From positions 1 through 48,117 of IMG/VR virus record IMGVR_UViG_3300031772_001484: a stretch of 48,117 bases of DNA. One strand, 5' to 3'. Origin of the DNA: a virus. The translations under genes and the position numbers were made by a program. The notes under the pieces are model-generated. The model made no database searches. It saw only the letters and a program-made list of their open reading frames with translations, and was not told the DNA's origin. This document shows positions 41,634 through 48,117 of the stretch, in pieces (the first letter of the stretch is position 1; every line of letters starts with the position of its first letter).

Positions 41634-42014
41634 TCAAAAGACTGCGTTTATGAGAACCCTTGACATACTTTTATCCCCATTTGGGTTATAGTTTGGTCTT
41701 GGAGTATCGAATATTTCAGTTGTTGGCCTAATAAATTGGGTTTTATCAATTCTAAACATTCTCCATCCTGGTAATGGTTTCTCACCCTTATACGCTGTGT
41801 GAGATGCCCCCTCTTTATCCCAAGCTCGTAAAACAGGATTCCCACTTTTACTATAACCAAAACATACAGGTTCAATAACCCTTAACCCTTTACCCCCTGG
41901 TTCATCACCATCGTAATAAATTGCGCACACTCTTCTTTGCTTTATTGCATCAATAACTTGGTCTTTTGATGCTACTTCTAATATAAGACTATTAAGAGTG
42001 TTGTAAAGTTTCAT
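41634..42014 (-). CDS. WYL-like domain protein with capsid-targeting-like leader
   Basis: This 126-residue protein starts MKLYNTLNSLILE-VA, ending in an (I/L)-x-E site at residue 13, like the leaders of the proteins at 17611 and 18966. The remainder resembles a WYL domain: VIDAIKQRRVCAIYYDGDE, LRVIEPVCFGYSKSGNPVLRAW and PGWRMFRIDKTQFIRPT (W/R-x-FR-x-D near the end). WYL domains sense or bind nucleic-acid-derived ligands and occur in phage-defence regulators. A packaged, ejected WYL protein is an attractive possibility but is inferred only. Its start overlaps the upstream stop (TAATG). Confidence 0.65.
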   Translation of the reverse strand: MKLYNTLNSLILEVASKDQVIDAIKQRRVCAIYYDGDEPGGKGLRVIEPVCFGYSKSGNPVLRAWDKEGASHTAYKGEKPLPGWRMFRIDKTQFIRPTTEIFDTPRPNYNPNGDKSMSRVLINAVF

Positions 42015-42301
42015 TATGCTGATGGTGTTGTATATGGTTTGTCTGGTTGAAATTCATTAACTTTTATTTCATTTTTTCTTTCGGCAGCATCAATGGATGA
42101 TCCCCCATTAACGGTGTCTAAAAAAACTCCCGTACCTTTTCCAAATTGATCTCCATCGGAGATTGCGTCTTTGTTTGTTGAGGAGTAAGGATTAACCGTT
42201 TTGTAATCATTTTTTACGATTAATCTTTTTCTTTGTGCATCACCAATCGCAGTCAAATCGTTTTCTGGTTGGCTATAATCTAGTCTTTCTATTTCCGGCA
42301 T
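42014..42301 (-). CDS. Small protein of unknown function
   Basis: This 95-residue hydrophilic protein is rich in Asn, Asp, Lys and Ser, with a central GDQFGKGTGVFLDTVNGGSS that may be an exposed loop structure. No family is recognised. It lies 1 base after 42303-42773 and is coupled to the WYL gene by TAATG. Operon context suggests a virion component. Confidence 0.6.
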   Translation of the reverse strand: MPEIERLDYSQPENDLTAIGDAQRKRLIVKNDYKTVNPYSSTNKDAISDGDQFGKGTGVFLDTVNGGSSIDAAERKNEIKVNEFQPDKPYTTPSA

Positions 42302-42302
42302 C

Positions 42303-42773
42303 TTAAATTATTTGTTTTATTATTTGGTTTATTCTATCTAAGTCTTCTTTTATTCTAACATCTTGTGTAAAAGTGCTATGGTCTTTTGACGGTCTTGCCA
42401 TATCTGCCAACGGACCTAAATCATTTATAAGGTCATCGGTAACATTTGTTGGCATATATTCATCCTCAATTTCATTATCAAAATTATCATTACGTCTTAA
42501 ACCATCTATTGTGGTATCAACCCAATTTTTCATATAGTCAGCACCATTCAACGTAAATGGGGCATCAGTTTTGTCTCCAATATAATTATCAAACCAATGT
42601 TTTATTCTACCCAATTGTTGATAAGTTACATACCCACTATTCCTTAACTCCTCATTCCGTTTGTGACCTTCAATTGATGCGTCGGAATTTGGGATATGTT
42701 CAAAACAAGTCTCTAAATACTCCAACATTTTATCGGGTATTTGAATCGTCTTACCATATAAACTACTATTCAC
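42303..42773 (-). CDS. Protein of unknown function in virion-like operon
   Basis: This 156-residue acidic protein is mainly helical, with a region SGYVTYQQLGRIKHWFDNY that might form a helix-turn-helix and an acidic linker DNEIEDEYMP. No family can be named. It overlaps the upstream gene by 8 bases. Role inferred only from its neighbours. Confidence 0.6.
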   Translation of the reverse strand: MNSSLYGKTIQIPDKMLEYLETCFEHIPNSDASIEGHKRNEELRNSGYVTYQQLGRIKHWFDNYIGDKTDAPFTLNGADYMKNWVDTTIDGLRRNDNFDNEIEDEYMPTNVTDDLINDLGPLADMARPSKDHSTFTQDVRIKEDLDRINQIIKQII

Positions 42774-43653
42774 CTTGACTTAAGTGTTTTATTAATTTAT
42801 TTAAGCTAATCCCCTCTTTTTCTGCAATTTTTTTAATTGACTCAATGTTTCTCATCAAAATTTTAAAAATGGGGCTATTATCTTCAGTTTCTTCTTTTGT
42901 TTTTTTAACTACGTCTTTGTTATTATTTTTTTTTGAAAGTAATATCTCATCCAACATATTATTCATTTTTTGTTTCTCTAATTCTGCCAATCTTTTTTTG
43001 GTGAAACAATTTTTACACTCCCCGTGTTCCTTTTCAATTTCAAGTTGTCTATCAAGTTTTGGGTCAAACCCAAAAACTTTACATCTTTCATCTCTTTCTA
43101 AATATTCTTCAACACCAAGTTCTTCCATTGATTCCATACATTCATTATATGTTCTATCATTTTCAGTCTCTTCTTTTGCAAATGCGCCTGACATATCTTC
43201 TTCATCTATAACAGGTTTGTCTTCTTTTGTTCCCTCATTCCAATAACCACGAATATATGGGAATTGATTTGACTTTGTCATTTTGGCCGTTTGGTCGGTA
43301 GTTTTTTTGGCAAGAACCCTTTGGTTTAATATTGGAATGTTTGAACTGATATAAGATCCATCAGCGTTAACTAGTTCATCAATCTCTCCGTTTTGTTTTT
43401 TAGAATTCTTTTGTTTTGAATTAAGAATCATTGATATCCTTTCCTTTGACAATTTTTTACCTGATTTAAGAATTTTTAAAATAGTTTTTTTAATTTCTTC
43501 TTTTTGACTTTTATCAAACTTAATAACTTTATTATCTTTTCGTGATTCACTTATAGTATCTGATACGGAGTAATATAATGAAAACATATCCTTCCCCTCT
43601 TTTAGGAAGAAGTAATAAGGTGACTCAAAATATTCTTTATTGAACTCAATCAT
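42766..43653 (-). CDS. Putative head-associated protein
   Basis: In this 295-residue protein the N-terminus MIEFNKEYFESPYYFFLKE-G ends in a canonical L-x-E-G prohead-protease site. The middle carries a conserved-looking cluster with NECMESMEELGVEEYLE, RDERCKVFGFDPKLDRQLEI and HGECKNCFTKKR that includes four cysteines, and the C-terminus is Lys-rich helical. A late-promoter motif lies 15 bases upstream. It is the first gene of the operon 43653-40955. A virion protein is likely. Confidence 0.62.
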   Translation of the reverse strand: MIEFNKEYFESPYYFFLKEGKDMFSLYYSVSDTISESRKDNKVIKFDKSQKEEIKKTILKILKSGKKLSKERISMILNSKQKNSKKQNGEIDELVNADGSYISSNIPILNQRVLAKKTTDQTAKMTKSNQFPYIRGYWNEGTKEDKPVIDEEDMSGAFAKEETENDRTYNECMESMEELGVEEYLERDERCKVFGFDPKLDRQLEIEKEHGECKNCFTKKRLAELEKQKMNNMLDEILLSKKNNNKDVVKKTKEETEDNSPIFKILMRNIESIKKIAEKEGISLNKLIKHLSQGE

Positions 43654-43668
43654 AAAATTAGTTTTTAC

Positions 43669-43676
43669 AATAAATA
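43669..43676 (-). promoter_or_regulatory. Late-promoter-like motif
   Basis: Reads TATTTATT on minus, 15 bases before the start at 43653. It is divergent from the motif at 43690-43697, so the two share a compact 54-bp intergenic region. Confidence 0.5.
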
Positions 43677-43689
43677 CTTTGATATGTTG

Positions 43690-43697
43690 TATTTATA
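43690..43697 (+). promoter_or_regulatory. Late-promoter-like motif
   Basis: TATTTATA lies 10 bases before the ATG at 43708. Confidence 0.5.
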
Positions 43698-43707
43698 ATT
43701 AAAACAA

Positions 43708-45918
43708 ATGGCATACCAAAATATAAATCAGTATAACTACCCAAAACTTAAATTGAATGTCATTTATGATGGTCAGGATATGTCTTTGGCTTCTGATGAG
43801 GTGGATTTTAATCAAGAGGTTGTATTTTCACCTTACTTAATTGCGGAAGGTGATGGTACAAGATTACCTGTTTTTTTGGATTTAAACAATCCTCTCTCAT
43901 CTCAGGGACTTACTTTAAATTATGGTTCTTATAACCCTAACAATATTATTGTGTCGGAAAATTATTATGAGTATCCAGATTTAAAATTAGATTGTTTTTC
44001 TGCTAGCACAACATGTGACATTGGTCTTACAGGTATTGATAATGGTTTAGTTAATCAAATTGAGGGTGAGACAATAACTTTTACTAATGGTTTATTTTCC
44101 GATTATTTAAAATTCAGTAGAGAGTATTTTGATAGAAGAATGAAATTTATTCAGGTGACAACCAACGTCCCACAAAATCATAAGTTTTCTGGAGTTCCCG
44201 AATATACGTCCTACCAAATTGTATCAAAAGAAAATCCTCAGGTTGGTAAATATCACGAACTATATGGTGGATTCTATCAAGGGTTTTATAAGTTATTTGA
44301 TTATGATTATGATATATTACCCGAAAGAATGAAAAAAGGTTGGTCTATTGAGTTATTATTAAAACCAAGATTTTTTGATGAATATACCCCACCTCCAGGA
44401 TATACAACTTTAAATAGAATATACCCAAATAATAAGAACACATTCTTTTATATGGGGACAAGAGCTGAGAATAAATTTTATCATTATGCTGACGGATCAC
44501 CAAAATGTGACCCAAGTTATACAAGAGTTACATCGGGATTAACAAATTGTTTTCAAACTTGCGCTTGTTGTAATTTAACAATAACAAATAGTAGATGTAT
44601 TTTTGTTTACCCACCAAGACCAAATAATGGTTTTTATAATCCATATGCAAATAATGGATGTAATGTTTGTAATAATGGCCAAACACAACAATATTGTGGA
44701 TGTAGTTGTGGGGAAAACCCTTGTCTACCTTGTGGGTGGGAATGTAAAACACATATTTGTGATAACGTAATCCAACCAACACCAACTCCGACACCAAGCC
44801 CAACACCAATAGTTCCGTGTGATGCGCCCGTTACTCCCATCTGTACACCTACGTGTAGCAATTGTGCGAACAATAATTGTGATAGTTGTAACACTTGTGG
44901 ATGTTGTCCTAGTTATGTTCCAACAGGATTTACATCAATAGAAAATACGTGTGAGGTAGATCCAAAAATGGATGCACTATCTAATAATATTTCCATTAGA
45001 TTATGTGGTGACCCTAAAAATCCTGGTATTGGTATTAGAGTTATTAAAATTACCGGATCGTGTGAAACAACAGGAACTTGTATAACGGGACAAACTTATG
45101 TTACCGGATATACAATACAGGATATTTGTACTCCACCAATATACCCTTATTGTTTATTGGTTAATCCTGCTTGGTTAGAGTTTGAACATTGGTTCCAAAT
45201 AGATGTTGTTTGGGAAAGATATACATTCATTGATTATTGCGATTTAAGATGGTTCGGTGGTTTAGATGATATAACTAAAGTTAAGTATTTAGATTCTTTA
45301 GCGAACAACACTGTATCTCTTATAGAACCACCATACACTAATGGATTGGCAACACCAAAAACGGTAACAATTGTTGAGTTAAATCAAAAATGGTTGGACG
45401 ACACAAAATTCAGGGAGGGTAGATTAAAAATATATATAAATGGTAAAATATTCTATGTTGTTGAAAACTTTGAGGAAGTTATTCCAAGGGGGTTGGACAC
45501 AGATAAAGAAAAACAAGTTGGGGTTCCATTTAATATGTCTTGGGGCGGAGGAACTCAAGGTCTTCACGAAAACCTAACATTGTCAGCTTGTACCGCAACA
45601 ACCATCGGAGAATTTATACAAGACCCGGAATGTTTCCCAGAAAATGTTTTAAGTTCAACAAGTTTAAATAGTTTAAAAACTCACATCTTATTGGAAGAAA
45701 ATTTTGGTGGAACATTTGATGGTGGTATTTCTCAGTTTAGATTCTACACTCAACCACTATCATCACCCGAAATTAAACATAATTTTAGTTTATTAAAAAA
45801 TAAATTTATGATGTTTGATCCTGATTGTCCTGTTTGTGCCACATCAACATGTGCTCCGAATGACTTTAGTTATACTATTGAGGATATTACAACTACTACC
45901 ACAACAATAATTGGTTGA
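43708..45918 (+). CDS. Virion protein with lectin-like fold and Cys-rich insertion
   Basis: In this 736-residue protein the segments GWSIELLLKPRFFDEYTP, FFYMGTRAENKFYHY and RLKIYINGKIFYVVENFEE, followed by VPFNMSWGGGTQGL, suggest a concanavalin/LamG-like beta-sandwich. Between these lies an insertion of about 130 residues (about 285-415) with around 30 cysteines, many as CxxC and CxC, and a PTPTPTPSPTP linker. The insertion is unlike the rest of the protein and could be a disulphide- or metal-stabilised knob. The C-terminus has EDITTTTTTI. A surface-exposed fibre or adhesin role is likely. Confidence 0.68.
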   Translation: MAYQNINQYNYPKLKLNVIYDGQDMSLASDEVDFNQEVVFSPYLIAEGDGTRLPVFLDLNNPLSSQGLTLNYGSYNPNNIIVSENYYEYPDLKLDCFSASTTCDIGLTGIDNGLVNQIEGETITFTNGLFSDYLKFSREYFDRRMKFIQVTTNVPQNHKFSGVPEYTSYQIVSKENPQVGKYHELYGGFYQGFYKLFDYDYDILPERMKKGWSIELLLKPRFFDEYTPPPGYTTLNRIYPNNKNTFFYMGTRAENKFYHYADGSPKCDPSYTRVTSGLTNCFQTCACCNLTITNSRCIFVYPPRPNNGFYNPYANNGCNVCNNGQTQQYCGCSCGENPCLPCGWECKTHICDNVIQPTPTPTPSPTPIVPCDAPVTPICTPTCSNCANNNCDSCNTCGCCPSYVPTGFTSIENTCEVDPKMDALSNNISIRLCGDPKNPGIGIRVIKITGSCETTGTCITGQTYVTGYTIQDICTPPIYPYCLLVNPAWLEFEHWFQIDVVWERYTFIDYCDLRWFGGLDDITKVKYLDSLANNTVSLIEPPYTNGLATPKTVTIVELNQKWLDDTKFREGRLKIYINGKIFYVVENFEEVIPRGLDTDKEKQVGVPFNMSWGGGTQGLHENLTLSACTATTIGEFIQDPECFPENVLSSTSLNSLKTHILLEENFGGTFDGGISQFRFYTQPLSSPEIKHNFSLLKNKFMMFDPDCPVCATSTCAPNDFSYTIEDITTTTTTIIG

Positions 45919-45947
45919 ACCAAACCATTAAATTTAATGTATTAAGG

Positions 45948-45955
45948 TATTTATA
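45948..45955 (+). promoter_or_regulatory. Late-promoter-like motif
   Basis: TATTTATA lies 10 bases before the ATG at 45966. Confidence 0.5.
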
Positions 45956-45965
45956 AAAAAATACG

Positions 45966-46556
45966 ATGATCCAAATTATCACAATAAATAGTATTAATTA
46001 TGATGGTGAGCTAGCCAATGTCTTGTTTACGCCTGACAACGATAGTGTTGTGATAAATCTTGGTGATGTTATCTTACCATTCACATTTGAACCGTCACTA
46101 TTAGTTCCACCAAGAGAGATTTATGGAACCTACACAATTTACACGTATGTTAATAAATGTGTTAATTTTTTAAATGTTCCTAGACCAACACCAACACCAA
46201 CTCCTACAACAACACCAACAAGAACGCCAACACCTACACCAACACCTACACCAACAAATACACCAACACCTACACGTAATCCTTGCCCATCAAAAACACC
46301 AACACAAACACCAACACCAACACCAACGGTTAAACCACCTAAACCAACTCAAACTTGCACAAACCCTTGTGGATGTACCCCAACGACTACTCCAACAGGA
46401 ACTAATACCCCAACGCCCACAACAACACCAACGGTAACACCAACACCTACACCAACACCAACACCAACACCTACACCAATTGCGGAATTTTACATAACAA
46501 CTGAAGATGGGATAACAATTATTTCTGAAGGTGGTAGTGTGATAATCACAGAATAA
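45966..46556 (+). CDS. Pro/Thr-rich stalk protein
   Basis: In this 196-residue protein a beta-rich N-terminal domain of about 65 residues is followed by a stalk of TP and TPTP repeats (about 70-175), broken by two short cysteine patches (NPCPSK and CTNPCGC), and a beta C-terminal cap [20 protein letters not shown]. Repeated TP units form extended rods. The stalk resembles the linker in the product of 43708-45918, which suggests related fibre parts. The two genes are separated by 47 bases and each has its own promoter-like motif. Confidence 0.72.
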   Translation: MIQIITINSINYDGELANVLFTPDNDSVVINLGDVILPFTFEPSLLVPPREIYGTYTIYTYVNKCVNFLNVPRPTPTPTPTTTPTRTPTPTPTPTPTNTPTPTRNPCPSKTPTQTPTPTPTVKPPKPTQTCTNPCGCTPTTTPTGTNTPTPTTTPTVTPTPTPTPTPTPTPIAEFYITTEDGITIISEGGSVIITE

Positions 46557-46559
46557 AAG

Positions 46560-46567
46560 TATTTATA
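46560..46567 (+). promoter_or_regulatory. Late-promoter-like motif
   Basis: TATTTATA lies 16 bases before the ATG at 46584. Confidence 0.5.
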
Positions 46568-46583
46568 AATAAAAAAAAAGATA

Positions 46584-48117
46584 ATGTCGCAAATAAAAAT
46601 ATCCCAACTCCCATATGTCGGTAACACAGGTTACACTGCCACCGATATTATACCGTTCGTTAGTTATATCGTACCAACAGGGACAACAAGTGAAACTAAA
46701 ATAGATGATTTAAAAGATTATGTTTTAGAGAATTCATTTTTTTTACCATTAAGCGGGGGAACCGTAACGGGAGATACAATTTTTACTAGTGGATTAACCG
46801 CAACAACAATAAGCGCAACAACTTATCAAAATTTACCTATTGACCCAGACACTTATGTAACGGGTTATACATATAATGACAACGTTTTCACAATTAACCA
46901 AAATAACGGACAACCTGATTTAACTGCAACTATTGATTCTGTAACAGGATTAACCGTTAATGGTGATTTAACTGTAACAGGAGATACTTCATTACAAGGA
47001 TTAACCGCAACAACAATATCGGCAACAACTTATCAAAATTTACCTATTGACCCAGACACTTATGTTACAGGTTTTACTTACTCCGCAAATACTTTTACAA
47101 TATCGGATAACTCAGGCTCAACATTTAATTCAACATTTAACGATGTAACAGGTTTAACAATTAACGGAAATTTAACTGTAACAGGAGATACTTCATTACA
47201 AGGATTAACCGCAACAACAATATCGGCAACTACTTATCAGAACTTACCCATTGACCCAGACACTTATGTAACGGGTTTTACATACGGTAGTAATGTTTTT
47301 ACGATAAAACAAAACAATGGACAATCTGATTTAACCGCAACTATTAATAGTGTTACAGGTTGGACAGTAAATGGTGGTTTAACAGTTACGGGTAATACTT
47401 CATTACAAGGACTAACCGCAACAACAATAAGCGCAACAACATATCAAAACTTACCTGTTGATCCTGATACTTTTGTGACAGGTTTTACATATAATGATAA
47501 TGTTTTTACAATAAAACAAAACAACGGACAATCCGATTTAACTTCGGTTATTAACTCAGTAACAGGTTGGACGGTTAACGGTGGTTTAACAGTTACGGGT
47601 AATACTTCAATCAATGCAGTTACCGCAACAACAATAAATTCGGGTACTGTAACCGTTACTAATACTTCAGGTACACCAAGTCAAGCGGCGTCGTTTGATT
47701 CGACAGGTAAATTAGTTGCGGGGTTAGGACAAACAACCTTTACCGCCTTTGGGTCTGCAACATTAAGTGTTACAAGTGCGGTTACAACATTTACTGTTTT
47801 ACCTGGAGTAACTCAAACAATTACAGTCCCTGAAAATTGTAAATTACTTATAACTGCCAATGGGGGTATGAACACTACATCCACCACTACAACCTCTATT
47901 GCGGTGGTAGATATCGCAATATTTATTGACGGGGCTTATCCAACAAATGGTGGATATATAAAAATAGGTGCTCATAACCCATCGTCTACCGCAGTAAATA
48001 ATACAGGACTACCTTGGTCAATAACAACAATACAAAATTTATCGGCAGGTTCTCATACAATAGATGTTAGGGCAGTTTATTCAAACGGGAGTACATCTTC
48101 AGTATCAGGTAGTAATA
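46584..48117 (+). CDS. Repeat-built tail fibre protein, 3' end missing
   Basis: At least 511 residues are visible and the gene runs off the right edge. The N-terminus (MSQIKISQLPYVGNTGYTA, then IIPFVSYI and ETKIDDLKDYVLENS) is the usual phage fibre-attachment or neck-binding start. Then come about four tandem repeats of 68-69 residues, each with GLTATTISATTYQNLPIDPD, YVTGFTY and a short beta stretch before TVTGDTSLQG. After the repeats a beta-rich domain begins (TTFTAFGSATLSVTSAVTTF). The repeats probably form a long beta-helical or collagen-like shaft. No receptor-binding tip is within the window. Confidence 0.85.
   Translation, partial: MSQIKISQLPYVGNTGYTATDIIPFVSYIVPTGTTSETKIDDLKDYVLENSFFLPLSGGTVTGDTIFTSGLTATTISATTYQNLPIDPDTYVTGYTYNDNVFTINQNNGQPDLTATIDSVTGLTVNGDLTVTGDTSLQGLTATTISATTYQNLPIDPDTYVTGFTYSANTFTISDNSGSTFNSTFNDVTGLTINGNLTVTGDTSLQGLTATTISATTYQNLPIDPDTYVTGFTYGSNVFTIKQNNGQSDLTATINSVTGWTVNGGLTVTGNTSLQGLTATTISATTYQNLPVDPDTFVTGFTYNDNVFTIKQNNGQSDLTSVINSVTGWTVNGGLTVTGNTSINAVTATTINSGTVTVTNTSGTPSQAASFDSTGKLVAGLGQTTFTAFGSATLSVTSAVTTFTVLPGVTQTITVPENCKLLITANGGMNTTSTTTTSIAVVDIAIFIDGAYPTNGGYIKIGAHNPSSTAVNNTGLPWSITTIQNLSAGSHTIDVRAVYSNGSTSSVSGSN
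46791..47640 (+). repeat. About 207-bp tandem repeats in the fibre gene
   Basis: Units beginning GGATTAACCG start at 46791, 46998 and 47202, with a close variant (GGACTAACCG) at 47409 and a degenerate fifth near 47616. Spacing is 207, 204 and 207 bases, all multiples of three. Confidence 0.93.

Noticed and set aside
45928-45939. Palindrome ATTAAATTTAAT after the 43708-45918 gene as terminator
   Set aside because: It is AT-only and lacks a following T run.
46174-46437. His/Gln-rich plus-strand frame inside the stalk gene
   Set aside because: It is the shifted reading of the ACACCA repeats; the Thr/Pro frame has an ordered N-terminal domain and a promoter-like motif.
1-48117. tRNA genes, CRISPR arrays, integrase or attachment sites
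   Set aside because: Reading both strands by eye I found no cloverleaf-like sequence, no spaced short repeats and no recombinase; a tRNA search program would be needed to exclude tRNAs fully.

Overview
This window looks like part of the genome of a large T4-type tailed phage (contractile-tail myovirus lineage) infecting a member of the Bacteroidota. The phage assignment rests on a T4-like virion block: large terminase, portal, gp21-type prohead protease, acidic scaffold, gp23-type major capsid protein, a gp5-type baseplate OB-fold protein, a gp55-type late sigma factor and tail-fibre genes. The host inference is weaker. It rests on the AT-rich sequence, an almost complete lack of Shine-Dalgarno sequences before start codons, a phage-encoded ribosomal protein bS21 and a small DUF4494-like protein. 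No integrase, tRNA or CRISPR array was seen.

Layout. 1-2462: divergent chaperone genes (a Clp ATPase fragment on minus, dnaK on plus) around a shared palindromic operator. 2523-17377 (plus): small proteins, KTSC protein, nucleotidyltransferase, terminase, portal, protease, scaffold, major capsid protein and an HNH homing endonuclease, with the bS21 gene inserted on minus at 11.1-11.3 kb. 17366-20287: small genes, two of them with N-termini that look like capsid-targeting peptides, and two tail or adhesion genes sharing a C-terminal motif. 20287-26582 (minus): baseplate-type proteins and the late sigma factor. 26582-40714 (minus): a long, tightly overlapping operon of glycosyltransferases, FkbM-type and other methyltransferases, a GDP-mannose 3,5-epimerase homologue and a cytidylyltransferase, with PhoH, a HAD-like protein, dUTPase and a DnaQ-like exonuclease mixed in. 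It ends in a glycosyltransferase split by an in-frame TGA, next to a homing-endonuclease remnant. 40955-43653 (minus): small putative virion proteins including a WYL-domain protein. 43708-48117 (plus): Cys-rich, Pro/Thr-rich and repeat-built fibre or adhesin genes, the last one running off the window.

How it fits together. An 8-base motif, TATTTATA or TATTTATT in the sense of the gene, precedes about 18 genes or operons on both strands. Most of these are virion genes, and in five cases the motif lies only 3-4 bases before the ATG. Together with the gp55-like sigma factor this suggests a dedicated late promoter, some of whose transcripts are nearly or fully leaderless. That fits a host lineage that hardly uses Shine-Dalgarno pairing and a phage that brings its own bS21. 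The gp21-type protease predicts (I/L)-x-E cleavage: a good site lies near residue 60 of the capsid protein, and the same motif ends short N-terminal leaders on several small proteins, which may be packaged in the head and ejected. The glycan operon could decorate virions or modify host surface sugars; its substrate cannot be read from sequence.
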